Assembly: GCF_900116225.1 (NCBI RefSeq)
Contig: NZ_FOZZ01000005.1
Span: 124,001 to 188,000, forward strand
Length of the DNA: 64,000 bases
From: Sphingobacterium wenxiniae
GTDB lineage: Bacteria > Bacteroidota > Bacteroidia > Sphingobacteriales > Sphingobacteriaceae
Direction of reading: 5' to 3'
Positions within the stretch are counted from its first letter, which is position 1, and every line of letters starts with the position of its first letter. Positions 1-9,323 of the stretch are shown here, piece after piece. A model generated the notes under the pieces. It was not told the origin of the DNA. It ran no database searches and was given only the letters and a program-made list of their open reading frames with translations. The position numbers were made by a program, and so were the translations under genes.

Positions 1-77
1 ATACAACATATTTTTACTTTGGATTCTTTTATTTTAACAATAAAAGCCGGGATTAATATGTTGCGATAAATAACCAA

Positions 78-117
78 CAAAAAGAGTCCCGGGTCATTAA
101 ATCCGGGACTCTTTTTG
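78..117. terminator. Strong hairpin upstream of pheA (terminator or attenuator)
   Basis: Arms 78-92 and 103-117 are perfectly complementary (15 bp) around a 10-base loop, and the right arm ends in CTCTTTTTG, so it resembles an intrinsic terminator in either direction. An upstream segment, 47-54, can pair with 85-92 (8 bp including one G-U), which would compete with the terminator stem. It may end a gene left of the window, or act as an attenuator for pheA, whose start lies 30 bases downstream. No convincing Phe-rich leader peptide was found. Confidence 0.6.
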
Positions 118-146
118 TGCAAGAAAGCGTTGAATAAAAACAATTG

Positions 147-971
147 ATGAAAACAAGAATAGCAATACAGGGGGTTAAAGCCTCATTTCATGAAGAAGCT
201 GCGTACAAATATTTCGGTGAAGATATCGAAACAGTAGAATGCGAATCCTTCAAGAAGACCTGTGACATGCTCAAGCAAGGCAAAGCGGACTACGTGGTCA
301 TGGCCATTGAGAATTCGATTGCAGGGAGCATCCTACCAAACTACAATCTTTTGCGGGATTACCGGTTCCATATCGTTGGCGAAGTACATCTAAATATACA
401 GCAAAACCTTCTGGCACTGCCCGGCACGAAGCTATCGGATATTAAGTTCGTAGAATCCCACCCCATTGCCATCCGCCAATGTGACGAGTTTTTGATAGAT
501 CATCCCGAGTGGACCATCAAAGAGGGCATGGATACTGCTGCCTGTGCAAAAGGAATTGTAGAAAATCAATTAAAAAATACAGCTGCCATTGCCAGTGCTT
601 TAGCTGCAAAAATTTACGGATTGGAAATTCTCGAAAGAAGGATAGAAACCAACAAAAAGAATGCAACACGTTTTCTTATTCTTTCCAACGAGCTTGTGGA
701 ACACAAAAATGCCAACAAAGCTTCCCTATCCTTCCAGACTGGAAATGCAGTAGGAGCTTTAGCCAACGTACTGCAATGCTTCGCTGAGCAGAATGTCAAT
801 CTGAGCAAGATTCAATCGATGCCAGTCGTTGGAAAAAGAAATGAATATGACTTTTACGTCGATGTGGAATGGAAAAAGCAAGGTGATTACGATGCTGCAA
901 TCCGAAAAGTACTGAAACACACTATCAACTTCACCATCATGGGTGAATATATTAAAAACGAGAAAGTATAA
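147..971 (+). CDS. pheA: Prephenate dehydratase
   Basis: This 274-residue cytoplasmic enzyme converts prephenate to phenylpyruvate, the committed step to phenylalanine. Residues 1 to about 180 match the prephenate dehydratase fold and include the conserved T-R-F signature (NATRFLIL, near residue 175). Residues about 190-270 form an ACT regulatory domain (ALANVLQCFAEQNVNLSKI), so feedback inhibition by phenylalanine is likely. It lacks a chorismate mutase domain, which is instead fused to the DAHP synthase encoded next. The ATG at 147 is preferred over an adjacent in-frame TTG at 144. It leads a same-strand aromatic cluster and is preceded by a strong hairpin at 78-117. Confidence 0.95.
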   Translation: MKTRIAIQGVKASFHEEAAYKYFGEDIETVECESFKKTCDMLKQGKADYVVMAIENSIAGSILPNYNLLRDYRFHIVGEVHLNIQQNLLALPGTKLSDIKFVESHPIAIRQCDEFLIDHPEWTIKEGMDTAACAKGIVENQLKNTAAIASALAAKIYGLEILERRIETNKKNATRFLILSNELVEHKNANKASLSFQTGNAVGALANVLQCFAEQNVNLSKIQSMPVVGKRNEYDFYVDVEWKKQGDYDAAIRKVLKHTINFTIMGEYIKNEKV

Positions 972-1076
972 TCCTCCCCCGACCCCTCCAAAGGAGGGGA
1001 GATATGATTACTCCCTCTCCTTTGCTGTGCCTCGACTCTGACGAGGGAGAGGATTGGGGTGAGGATAAATAAAGAA
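972..1076. repeat. Intergenic palindromic GC-rich element
   Basis: This short spacer holds nested complementary blocks: CCCCTCCAAAGGAGGGG near 984-1000, and CCCTCTCCTTT paired at a distance with CGAGGGAGAGG near 1013-1052. It is G/C-blocky and unlike the AT-rich spacers around it. Elements of this kind (CCCTCTCC...GGAGAGGG...GGGGTGAGG) are scattered through many Bacteroidota genomes as REP-like repeats. I infer that identity from memory and not from a second copy in this window. Confidence 0.5.
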
Positions 1077-1099
1077 AACATAAAAAATTACATAAAAAA

Positions 1100-2206
1100 A
1101 TGAAACATACATTAGACATTGTCCCTTTAAAATCTTGGTTAGATACAGGAGATAAGCCTTTAATCATTGCAGGCCCATGCAGTGCCGAAACAGAAGAACA
1201 AGTAGTTTCTACAGCACACTTATTAGCGAATACCGGTAAAGTGAACGTACTGCGTGCTGGTATCTGGAAACCACGTACCCGTCCGGGAGAATTCGAAGGT
1301 ATCGGAAGCATTGGATTGGAGTGGTTAAAGAGAGCAAAAGAAGAAACAGGTTTATTGACAGCAACGGAAGTTGCAACAGCGAAACACGTTGAAGAAGCTT
1401 TGGCTGCTGGCGTAGATATCCTATGGGTAGGCGCACGCTCTACAGCAAACCCATTCACTGTACAAGAGATTGCTGATGCATTGCAAGGCGTAGACGTTCC
1501 TGTATTAGTTAAAAACCCTGTGAACCCTGATTTATCCTTATGGATCGGTGCATTGGAACGTATCAACGGTGCAGGTATCAAAAAATTAGCTGCTATCCAC
1601 CGTGGATTCTCTTCTTTCGAGAAAACAGCTTTCCGTAATGAACCGATGTGGGATTTGGCTATACAATTGAAATCTGCTTGCCCAGAGTTACCTATCATCA
1701 ATGACCCAAGCCATATCTGCGGTAACAGAGAGTTAATCCCATACATCGCTCAAAAGGCAATGGACATGGACTTACAAGGCCTGATTATCGAATCGCATAT
1801 CGATCCTTCTGTAGCTTGGACAGACGCCAAACAACAGGTAACGCCTGCAGCTCTTTCTGACTTATTAGACAATCTTTCTGTACGCCGTCCGGAATCTAAC
1901 AATCCTGCTTTTGAAGATAAACTGGCAGAATTACGTCAACAGATCGACCAGCTGGACGATGCAATCTTGAAGCAGATCGGCGATCGCATGAAAATCGCAG
2001 AGAAAATCGGCGAATATAAACGTGACAACAACGTAACCATCCTTCAGGTAAGCCGTTGGGACGAAATCGTTGAAAAACGTTTACAATTGGCAAGAGCTTT
2101 AACATTGAGCGATGATTTCGCGACAAAATACTTAGAGCTATTGCATAACGAATCGATTAGAAAACAAAACGAGGTGATGAACACTAAACCTGTTGCGGAG
2201 GCCTAA
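1100..2206 (+). CDS. Bifunctional DAHP synthase / chorismate mutase (AroQ type)
   Basis: This 368-residue fusion has a type I-beta (KDO8PS-like) 3-deoxy-D-arabino-heptulosonate 7-phosphate synthase at residues 1 to about 265, with IIAGPCSAET near residue 22. It condenses phosphoenolpyruvate and erythrose 4-phosphate, the entry step of the shikimate pathway. A chorismate mutase of the all-helical AroQ class fills about 275-360 (LRQQIDQLDDAIL, RMKIAEKIGEYK). The fusion is common in Bacteroidota and allows prephenate or chorismate-pathway products to control flux through the mutase domain. The ATG at 1100 follows an A-rich stretch without a Shine-Dalgarno sequence. The stop overlaps the aroA start by one base (TAATG), indicating coupled translation. 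Confidence 0.95.
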   Translation: MKHTLDIVPLKSWLDTGDKPLIIAGPCSAETEEQVVSTAHLLANTGKVNVLRAGIWKPRTRPGEFEGIGSIGLEWLKRAKEETGLLTATEVATAKHVEEALAAGVDILWVGARSTANPFTVQEIADALQGVDVPVLVKNPVNPDLSLWIGALERINGAGIKKLAAIHRGFSSFEKTAFRNEPMWDLAIQLKSACPELPIINDPSHICGNRELIPYIAQKAMDMDLQGLIIESHIDPSVAWTDAKQQVTPAALSDLLDNLSVRRPESNNPAFEDKLAELRQQIDQLDDAILKQIGDRMKIAEKIGEYKRDNNVTILQVSRWDEIVEKRLQLARALTLSDDFATKYLELLHNESIRKQNEVMNTKPVAEA

Positions 2207-3459
2207 TGAACGTAACAAGCATTCGGCTAACGCATCCCTCCAAACAAATAGGAGGCACGGTACAATTAACGGGCTCAAAGTCCGAAAGCAACCGTGCACT
2301 TATTATCCAGGCGCTGAGCAAGGGTCTTGTCCAAGTAGAGAACCTTTCCGAAGCTGCTGACACCGTCATCATGCAAGCGGCCTTGCGCCGCGCGCAAGAT
2401 GCGGATAAAAGCCTTGTCACAACCATTGACATTGGACCAGCAGGAACAGCCATGCGCTTCCTGACATCCTACCTGAATACGATCAAAGGAGAATTTATCC
2501 TTACCGGAACAGAGCGTATGCAACAGCGTCCAATCGGTATTTTAGTAGATGCACTCCATGCTATAGGGGCAAAAATCGGATACGAAAAGCAGCAGGGCTA
2601 CCCTCCTATCCGTATCCAAGGTAGACTCACACAGCAAAATGAACGCGTTTCTATCAAAGGAAACGTAAGCAGTCAGTACATTTCTTCGCTTTTACTGATA
2701 GCCGCTTCTTTGGAAAAAGGGTTAACACTAGATATAGAAGGAGAACTAACGTCCCGACCTTATGTAACCATGACACTGAACATGCTTCAGGAAGCAGGAA
2801 TCACACATACATGGAAAGACAACAGTATACAGATTGCTCCGCAATCGTATAAACCAACAACTATCTATGTAGAACCAGATTGGAGTGCAGCTTCCTACTG
2901 GTACGCTATCGTCGCTCTTTCAGACAACGGACACATTGTACTTCCCGGGTTAAAAGAAAGCAGCCTGCAAGGTGATATTGCGATCAAAGATATTATGCAG
3001 CATTTTGGTGTAGAAAGCACTTTTAAAAATGACGGTCTGCATCTGACTAAAACGGCACAAGTTTCTTCCGAGACTTTATTTGATTTCAAAGAATGTCCGG
3101 ATCTTGCGCAGACAATCGTGGCGCTGACCGCCGCATTAAAAAGAGACATTTCGATTACAGGTGTAGAAACCTTGAAAATCAAGGAAACCGACAGGTTGAA
3201 TGCGCTGAAAGTAGAAATCGCCAAATTTGGCGCAGAGCTGATTGCCGATGGCGAAGTTTATCATATTAGAACAGCCAATATCTATACGCCTGAAAACTTA
3301 GATATTGACACCTACGAAGACCATCGCATGGCTATGGCTTTTGCCCCCTTGGCATTGGTATTTCCTCAACTGACAATCCATGAACCTATGGTTGTTGAGA
3401 AGTCTTACCCTGACTTTTGGCAGCATCTGTCAAACCAAGGTTTCCAAATTCAGGAATAA
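2206..3459 (+). CDS. aroA: 3-phosphoshikimate 1-carboxyvinyltransferase (EPSP synthase)
   Basis: The 417-residue protein transfers enolpyruvyl from PEP to shikimate 3-phosphate. It shows the N-terminal LTGSKSESNRALI substrate loop (about residue 20), GPAGTAMRFL (a variant of the family's GxAGT.R motif), and the C-terminal KETDRLNAL and EDHRMAMAFAPLAL motifs. The length is normal for the family. The start codon overlaps the preceding stop by one base. It belongs to the aro cluster: DAHP synthase-mutase, then EPSP synthase, then chorismate synthase, so three of the pathway's later or entry steps are made together while aroB, aroE and aroK are not in this window (aroQ lies at 52.1 kb). Confidence 0.96.
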   Translation: MNVTSIRLTHPSKQIGGTVQLTGSKSESNRALIIQALSKGLVQVENLSEAADTVIMQAALRRAQDADKSLVTTIDIGPAGTAMRFLTSYLNTIKGEFILTGTERMQQRPIGILVDALHAIGAKIGYEKQQGYPPIRIQGRLTQQNERVSIKGNVSSQYISSLLLIAASLEKGLTLDIEGELTSRPYVTMTLNMLQEAGITHTWKDNSIQIAPQSYKPTTIYVEPDWSAASYWYAIVALSDNGHIVLPGLKESSLQGDIAIKDIMQHFGVESTFKNDGLHLTKTAQVSSETLFDFKECPDLAQTIVALTAALKRDISITGVETLKIKETDRLNALKVEIAKFGAELIADGEVYHIRTANIYTPENLDIDTYEDHRMAMAFAPLALVFPQLTIHEPMVVEKSYPDFWQHLSNQGFQIQE

Positions 3460-3464
3460 GCAGC

Positions 3465-3504
3465 CCAATTCAACAATAATTTGAAAAGATTATTGTTGAA
3501 TTGG
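3465..3504. other. Perfect 16-bp hairpin between aroA and aroC
   Basis: Arms 3465-3480 and 3489-3504 pair perfectly around an 8-base loop, immediately after the aroA stop. No U-run follows on +, so it is not a standard intrinsic terminator. TATATTTA at 3506-3513, just after the hairpin, resembles a Bacteroidota -7 box. The hairpin could stabilise the upstream mRNA 3' end, or separate aroA from aroC expression. Confidence 0.7.
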
Positions 3505-3533
3505 CTATATTTACCCCCAATATTAATTAGATT

Positions 3534-4628
3534 ATGGCAGGAAATTCATTCGGCAGTCTGTTTCGTATCACTACCTTTGGCGAGTCACATGGCAAAGCTA
3601 TTGGCGTTATCATCGACGGCTGCCCTCCAAATATTGAGATTGACGAAGAGTTTATTCAATCCGAGCTAGACAAGCGCAAACCCGGACAATCCAAAATCAC
3701 TACCCAACGCAAAGAAAGTGATACCGCTCAAATTTTGTCCGGTGTATTCGAAGGCAAATCTACAGGAACACCTATCGCCATTCTCATTCCAAACGAGGAT
3801 CAACGCTCCAAAGATTATTCCCATATAGCAGACAAGTACCGTCCTTCACATGCTGACTATACCTATCAGCAGAAATATGGTATTCGCGATTACCGCGGAG
3901 GCGGGCGTTCATCAGCGCGCGAAACTGCAGCTCGTGTAGCGGCTGGCGCTATTGCCAAACTATTTCTAAAACAACAAGGCATAGAAATATTTGCCCATGT
4001 TTCAGCAGTAGGAACGCTAGAAGCTCCTAACCTAGATTCGACAGACCTTACGAAACTATTAGACGTACGCGAAAGCAACATTGCTCGTTGTGCCGACCCA
4101 GCCACCGCTAACGAAATGATTAGCTTAATTGATTCCGTTCGCAAAGATGGCGATACCATTGGTGGAAAAATAGCCACAATTATCCGGAATGTTCCTGTGG
4201 GGTTAGGAGAGCCGGTGTTTGACAAATTACACGCCGATTTAGGCAAAGCCATGCTAAGCATCAACGCCGTACACGGCTTTGAATATGGCTCCGGTTTTTC
4301 GGGTTCGGAAATGCGGGGCTCAGAACATAATGATATTTTTGTTAAAGAAAACGAACGTGTACTAACACGCACCAATTTCTCAGGTGGTATACAAGGTGGC
4401 ATTTCCAACGGAATGGACATCACATTCCGTACAGCCTTCAAACCAGTGGCAACTATTATGCGTGACCAAAACACGTTGAATGAAGCCGGTGACAATACCA
4501 GCATCTCCGGCAAAGGCCGTCACGATCCTTGTGTAGTTTCTCGTGCCGTTATTATTGTTGAAGCCATGGCAGCACTGGTTATTGCAGACCATCTGTTACG
4601 CAATCAAGCTTACGCGTATGGAAAGTAA
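3534..4628 (+). CDS. aroC: Chorismate synthase
   Basis: The 364-residue enzyme converts EPSP to chorismate with reduced FMN as cofactor. Diagnostic segments are [15 protein letters not shown] near residue 11, [19 protein letters not shown] near 120-140 and [20 protein letters not shown] near the C-terminus, all canonical. The length is typical. It lies 74 bases after aroA, with a 16-bp hairpin in the gap, and overlaps the following ROK-family gene by 11 bases, so the kinase is translated from the end of the aroC message. Confidence 0.97.
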   Translation: MAGNSFGSLFRITTFGESHGKAIGVIIDGCPPNIEIDEEFIQSELDKRKPGQSKITTQRKESDTAQILSGVFEGKSTGTPIAILIPNEDQRSKDYSHIADKYRPSHADYTYQQKYGIRDYRGGGRSSARETAARVAAGAIAKLFLKQQGIEIFAHVSAVGTLEAPNLDSTDLTKLLDVRESNIARCADPATANEMISLIDSVRKDGDTIGGKIATIIRNVPVGLGEPVFDKLHADLGKAMLSINAVHGFEYGSGFSGSEMRGSEHNDIFVKENERVLTRTNFSGGIQGGISNGMDITFRTAFKPVATIMRDQNTLNEAGDNTSISGKGRHDPCVVSRAVIIVEAMAALVIADHLLRNQAYAYGK

Positions 4629-5469
4629 TTGGGTAGTAGCAGCTGACATCGGAGGTACACATATTACATCCGCTATTGTCGACATCTCCACGTGGGAAAT
4701 TATAGAAGGCACGACCTTCCGCAACGCTGTGGATTCAAGCGCAGATGCTAAATCGATTTTTAATTTCTGGACTCACGCCATAAAGCAATCCATAGCTGCA
4801 TCAAAAAAAACAATTACAGCACTCGGTATCGCTATGCCCGGACCTTTCGACTACGAGGTTGGCATTTCATTAATGCAAAATCAGGATAAGTACGACCAGA
4901 TTTATCAAAAAGAGATAAACGGCGATCTTAAAGCCATATTAGGGGCAGACATAGACATACGCTATATCAACGATGCGGCTGCTTTTTTGCAAGGTGAAGT
5001 ATTCGCCGGAGCTTTGGAAGACCGCCCGAAAATATTGGGGATTACCCTTGGAACAGGACTAGGGTCTGCCGTTTGGCAAAAAGGAGAAAAAGCTTTTGAT
5101 GCTAATTTATGGAGTGCACCTTATAAAGATCGTATTTTTGAAGAATTTTTAGTAACCAGATGGTTTACAAAACGCTTCTTTGAGTTGTCTGGCATCCGTG
5201 AAAACGGTTTTAAAAATATTCTCCAACATCATCAAGATACAGATGCTTTTCTGCAATTGATGACAGAATATACCGAATCGCTACACGACTTTTTATCATT
5301 CTTTTCGCAGAAGCATCAGTCCAATACGTTCATATTAGGCGGCAACATTGCCAAAGCATGGGGCATTATCCGCAGCTACAAACCAGAAGCGTTCGAGGAT
5401 TTTGAAGTCTTTACGGGGCAATATGCAGAAGATGCAGCCATCATAGGAGCTGCATCATTATTTAGATAA
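4618..5469 (+). CDS. Divergent ROK-family sugar kinase-like protein
   Basis: This 283-residue protein has the ASKHA/ROK fold. Visible motifs are the phosphate-1 loop [15 protein letters not shown] (near residue 8), a catalytic-type Asp in [12 protein letters not shown], a phosphate-2 loop [13 protein letters not shown] and an adenosine motif [12 protein letters not shown]. The Cys-rich zinc motif typical of ROK glucokinases (GxxCxCGxxGCxE) is absent. The ATG at 4618 lies inside the end of aroC (11-base overlap); a longer frame opens upstream, but that part reads through aroC and carries no kinase sequence. The substrate cannot be told from sequence. Glucokinase-like activity is the default guess, and the coupling to chorismate synthesis is unexplained. 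The stop codon sits within the shared terminator at 5461-5509. Confidence 0.85.
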   Translation: MESNWVVAADIGGTHITSAIVDISTWEIIEGTTFRNAVDSSADAKSIFNFWTHAIKQSIAASKKTITALGIAMPGPFDYEVGISLMQNQDKYDQIYQKEINGDLKAILGADIDIRYINDAAAFLQGEVFAGALEDRPKILGITLGTGLGSAVWQKGEKAFDANLWSAPYKDRIFEEFLVTRWFTKRFFELSGIRENGFKNILQHHQDTDAFLQLMTEYTESLHDFLSFFSQKHQSNTFILGGNIAKAWGIIRSYKPEAFEDFEVFTGQYAEDAAIIGAASLFR

Positions 5470-5509
5470 AAGAAAAGCGGAGCAATGCTCCGCTTTTCTT
5501 TTATCTAAA
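5461..5509. terminator. Bidirectional terminator containing two stop codons
   Basis: A perfect 23-bp stem (5461-5483 with 5487-5509) closes a 3-base loop (AAT). The GC-rich centre is flanked by A- and T-rich arms, so it can terminate transcription from both sides. The ROK gene stop (TAA 5467-5469) is in the left arm and the E1 gene stop (TAG on -, 5507-5505) in the right arm. Confidence 0.9.
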
Positions 5510-7919
5510 TAGCCGGATATTTACCGGTATCGTATTCATTCATCATTTCGTAAACCATTTCGACCACATCATCTATGGATGGTTTGGTAAAGTAATCTCC
5601 ATCCGAACCATAAGGTGGCCGGTTCGCTTTGGCACTTATTGTACGCGGTTGTGCATCCAGGTAATAATATCCTTTTTGTCTTTCCAATATCTGCTGTGAG
5701 ATATACGCACTGGCTCCTCCCGGCATATCCTCATCGACGACTAGAAGCTTATTGGTCTTGGACAAAGATTTTGCACATATATCTTCTCGATCAAAAGGTT
5801 GCAGACACTGCGCATCAATAATCTCGATGGAAATGCCCAGACGCTCTAACTCTATAGCAGCTTCCTGTACAACACGCAACGTCGAACCATACGACACTAC
5901 AGTCACGTCCTTCCCTTCCCGAATGCATTCTGCAATACCAATAGGCACCATAAATTCCCCCACATTTTCCGGCATACGTTCTTTTAATCGGTAACCATTC
6001 AGGCTTTCGACTACTAAAGCCGGCTCATCCGAACGCAAAAGCGTATTATACATTCCAGCAGCTTGAGTCATGTTCCGCGGCACACAGATATGCAAGCCAC
6101 GCAAACCACCCAATAACACCGACATAGGCGAACCCGAATGCCATATCCCTTCCAAACGATGTCCACGTGTACGTACAATTACAGGGGATTTCTGTGTACC
6201 TTTTGTGCGGTAACTTAAACTCGCCAAGTCATCGCTCAACACTGGCATTGCATAAATCAAGTAATCTAGATACTGTATCTCAGCAATCGGCCTTAACCCA
6301 CGCAGTGCTAAGCCCATTCCTTTACCAATGATAACCGATTCACGAATACCTGTATCAAAAACTCGATGTTCACCGAACTTTTGCTGCAACCCCGCAAAAC
6401 CCTGATTGACATCTCCTATCTTACCTACATCTTCGCCGAAAGCCAAGATACGCTCGTCCCGTTCAAAATTAGCATCAAAACAAGCATTCAGTACTTCTCT
6501 CCCGTCCACCAAAGGTGCGTCTTCTGCATAAATAGCAGGTCGCACAGGCTTCAGCAAGGGCGAATCTACCGTATCAGTAAAGAGCTTGTCATTATATCGC
6601 CCATAATTGACCTCTTGCTTCTCTTGATACCAAGCGATCAGAGCGTCTTTTTCTGCCGAGGCCTCTCCTCGTAAATCACGAATCGCCCTCCTTACCTGTG
6701 CATATACTTCTTTCAAGGATGGTTCGCCCAAAGACTGTAAAGTCTTTAAAGGCATTTCTGCCATAGGATGATGGATTTTGGATAACAATGCTACAGCCTC
6801 ATCCAAATCAACCTGTAAATTTTTATGATAGTCTGCCCAAGCTCTACGTTGTTCCTGACGAACATGTTCTTTGGCTTCCCGTTCTATCGCAGTCAATACT
6901 TCATCGGTCGCCATGCCAGAATCGATTAACCATTCCCGCATCTTCGTGTTACCATCGTATTCCTTCTCCCAATCCAAACGTTCCGGAGACTTGTAACGCT
7001 CATGTGAACCCGATGTCGAATGCCCTTGTGGCTGTGTTACTTCGGTCACATGTACAATACAGGGCACATGCTCTTCCCGAGCATATCTCTCCGCCATCTC
7101 GTACACCTCGCACAAAGCAGGATAATCCCAGCCACGTACCTTAAAAATTTCTACACCATTGCTACCACCTTCACGTTGAAAGCCCTTCAAAGCTTCTGAA
7201 ATATCAGATTTTGTGGTTTGGATTTCGTTTGGCACAGAAATTCCGTAACCATCATCCCAAATAGAAATAATCACAGGCAACTGTTTTACGGCTACGGCAT
7301 TCACCGTTTCCCAGAAAACACCTTCAGAGGTGGATGCATTACCCACCGAGCAGAAGACCACTTCATTTCCTTTTTGCGAGAAATAAGTCAGATAGTCCAA
7401 TTCCCGATTTTCGCGATAAAGCTTCGAAGCTAAACCCAACCCAGCTATCCGAGCCATTTGTCCAGCAGTTGTGGAAATATCCGACACCGAGTTTTTCTGC
7501 TCCAACTGGTTCAGCCAATTTCCCTCCGCATCCAATAACTGCGTAGAGAAATGACAGTTCATCTGTCTTCCCCCCGAAGAGATATCGGCCTCTAAATCAG
7601 GGTTTGCATATAATTGGGAGAAATAATGATATAAGGTAGTGATACCTGTTGCAAAGGCAAAAGTCTGGTCTCTATAATAGCCGGATCGCCAATCTCCATT
7701 CCGGAAAACTTTCGCCATAGCCAATTGTGGAAGCTCCTTGCCATCGCCGAAAACACCAAACTTCGCTTTTCCTGTCAGGACTTCCTTTCGTCCCAACAAA
7801 CTGGCGTATCGACTCTGCAAAGCAAGCTTATAATCGTTTAACACAATAGCGCAGAAGTCTTCAAAGCTAATTTTTGAATGTTCAAGACTGTTATGTGTAT
7901 GTAAGGTGGTATCTGACAT
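5505..7919 (-). CDS. Fused alpha/beta E1 of a 2-oxoacid dehydrogenase (branched-chain type)
   Basis: The 804-residue protein joins the thiamine-diphosphate E1 alpha domain (about 1-400) to the E1 beta domain (about 470-790). The alpha part has the TPP-binding region GNASTSEGVFWE...DDGYGIS and the beta part has AFGEDVGKIGDVNQGF, RGHRLEGIWHSGSP and DEDMPGGASAYISQQ. It should decarboxylate 2-oxoacids, most likely branched-chain ones, and pass the acyl group to a lipoyl E2 not present here. Single-chain E1 enzymes of this type are usual in Sphingobacteriaceae. The ATG at 7919 is the only sensible start; the promoter region is the AT-rich stretch just upstream. It converges on the aro operon. Confidence 0.9.
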   Translation of the reverse strand: MSDTTLHTHNSLEHSKISFEDFCAIVLNDYKLALQSRYASLLGRKEVLTGKAKFGVFGDGKELPQLAMAKVFRNGDWRSGYYRDQTFAFATGITTLYHYFSQLYANPDLEADISSGGRQMNCHFSTQLLDAEGNWLNQLEQKNSVSDISTTAGQMARIAGLGLASKLYRENRELDYLTYFSQKGNEVVFCSVGNASTSEGVFWETVNAVAVKQLPVIISIWDDGYGISVPNEIQTTKSDISEALKGFQREGGSNGVEIFKVRGWDYPALCEVYEMAERYAREEHVPCIVHVTEVTQPQGHSTSGSHERYKSPERLDWEKEYDGNTKMREWLIDSGMATDEVLTAIEREAKEHVRQEQRRAWADYHKNLQVDLDEAVALLSKIHHPMAEMPLKTLQSLGEPSLKEVYAQVRRAIRDLRGEASAEKDALIAWYQEKQEVNYGRYNDKLFTDTVDSPLLKPVRPAIYAEDAPLVDGREVLNACFDANFERDERILAFGEDVGKIGDVNQGFAGLQQKFGEHRVFDTGIRESVIIGKGMGLALRGLRPIAEIQYLDYLIYAMPVLSDDLASLSYRTKGTQKSPVIVRTRGHRLEGIWHSGSPMSVLLGGLRGLHICVPRNMTQAAGMYNTLLRSDEPALVVESLNGYRLKERMPENVGEFMVPIGIAECIREGKDVTVVSYGSTLRVVQEAAIELERLGISIEIIDAQCLQPFDREDICAKSLSKTNKLLVVDEDMPGGASAYISQQILERQKGYYYLDAQPRTISAKANRPPYGSDGDYFTKPSIDDVVEMVYEMMNEYDTGKYPAI

Positions 7920-8584
7920 ATTTGAATTTGTCGTTTTAGCAAAAGTAATAAAAATATAAGGTTTATCGCTAATTACAATATTGCAAATTCAGAGACAACT
8001 CATTTATTTTATCTATATTAATATACTGAGGATTTTATTAAACATTTCTTTTTGTCGCTTGAACCGCGACAGGGCGTCAGTTATCCATGATTGTCTATTT
8101 TCTTATGGAATGGATGATTGCTTCGCAATTTTGTAGAGCAAAAGTGACCAAACCGACCGAAGGGAGCTCATCGAAGATAAACCCTTTGTCCCATCCGAGG
8201 TGGCCTGTCCTCGTCAGAGCCGAGACAAGTTTTCGACAATAGGAGACATCTATTCGTTATGCAGTATATATAGTTTACAGATCCTTCCTTCGTCAGGATG
8301 ACAAAGACGGCGGATGCATAAATTTTCCGCACTAACCTTTCCTTAACAGAAAAATGTCGCCTTAAAAGTTTTGACCATGTAGGAAGATATTTTTAGCACT
8401 ATCTCTCTGGTCAAAGCTTTTCAGCGACGCTTTTTGGGTACTTTTTTCTAAAAAAGTACCATGCCTCGCCGCTGTGCCCCGAACGCATTCGGGGGCATAG
8501 AGGCGAAACGATAAATTCACAAAAGAAATTTTTCTTTACACCAATAATCGCTACTTTTAGGCTCTTTTTGGATAGAAGAAGAAG
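7920..8584. other. 665-base gene-free region with degenerate palindromes
   Basis: No credible coding region was seen on either strand. The first ~120 bases are AT-rich and should hold the promoter of the minus-strand E1 gene. The rest contains short dyads, such as ATTGC-TTC-GCAAT near 8129, GGTACTTTTTT paired with AAAAAAGTACC (8437-8447 / 8450-8460), and TGCCCCGAA paired with TTCGGGGGCA near 8475-8497. It resembles REP-like or decayed intergenic sequence. A weak -7-like TACTTTTA lies about 35 bases before the gene at 8585. Confidence 0.6.
8437..8497. repeat. Pair of adjacent inverted repeats
   Basis: The first dyad has 11-bp arms (8437-8447, 8450-8460) with A/T-rich inner bases and only a 2-base gap. 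The second (about 8475-8497) is G/C-rich around ACGCAT. They are adjacent and lie about 90 bases ahead of the gene at 8585. Their role is unknown: possibly a terminator or REP-like element. Confidence 0.6.
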
Positions 8585-9322
8585 ATGAAGAAAAACAAAG
8601 AACAATATCAATCGTCCGCGAATCTATTGGGCGATCTGGAGAAAACCATCATTATCAACGAATTGATGACGATCTCCTTTGCCGAGCGTGATGCCCAATG
8701 GCGTGACAGCTTTTTGAGCAACATTGCGGGTGCCAATTTAAAATTAGGTGAGCCCGAAGTTATCATGAGCAACGACGGCTTCCCTTATATCCAATTGCAA
8801 ACAGTTAGCACCAACGAAAGCTTTCAAGCTTACGTCATCGACAACCAGCTTGACGTGCTGATGGAACAGGGATTTGGCATTGTGATCAATGCACATCTGG
8901 GGCAGCCTGATTGGGCTTTTTCCTATGGTGACTTGGTGAATTTAAAGCTAAACGGTTCTTTTTACACGGATCAGAGTACATTCTCTACGCCAACCTCTTC
9001 ACAGCAGGTGTTAGGAAATGACGAAGAAATATTGGTTGGACAACCTTCGGAAGAAATCTTCCCAAGCTACCTGCGCAAGCATATCAAAGAATTTTTACAG
9101 TATTCGGGCGTCAAGAATCCTAAAATCATGCTGATTGCCCGAAATTACACGGATGAGGATTTGGTTTCACAAGACTTGGTCTTCAATATGATGCCCGCCC
9201 AATTCGCTACGGAAAAAGAATTCAATGACCTAATGACGACCTTGCAATGGTTCCTTCCCAAGCATTATTCTTTCTTCGGCATTGACGAGCTCAGTATTGA
9301 AAACGGTTTCCAATCCCTGTAA
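8585..9322 (+). CDS. Conserved-looking protein of unknown function
   Basis: I do not recognise this 245-residue protein. It has no signal peptide or membrane segment, is acidic, and carries no obvious catalytic motif. The C-terminal part (about 155-240) reads like a compact alpha/beta domain (SYLRKHIKEFLQYSGVKNPKIMLIARN) and the middle is Q/S/T-rich (about 125-140). An SseB-like or immunity-type fold was considered but cannot be supported. It starts at an ATG after a run of GAAGAAG, has ordinary codon use, and ends one base before the DUF1080 lipoprotein gene, so the two are very probably co-transcribed. Confidence 0.75.
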   Translation: MKKNKEQYQSSANLLGDLEKTIIINELMTISFAERDAQWRDSFLSNIAGANLKLGEPEVIMSNDGFPYIQLQTVSTNESFQAYVIDNQLDVLMEQGFGIVINAHLGQPDWAFSYGDLVNLKLNGSFYTDQSTFSTPTSSQQVLGNDEEILVGQPSEEIFPSYLRKHIKEFLQYSGVKNPKIMLIARNYTDEDLVSQDLVFNMMPAQFATEKEFNDLMTTLQWFLPKHYSFFGIDELSIENGFQSL

Positions 9323-9323
9323 G

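Noticed and set aside
962-1080. CRISPR-like or mobile element at the palindromic spacer after pheA
   Set aside because: There is only one unit, with no spacers, transposase or target duplication; better explained as a REP-like intergenic repeat.
952-1746. 264-codon minus-strand frame over the DAHP synthase gene
   Set aside because: It is fully opposite a strong conserved gene and has no recognisable domain.
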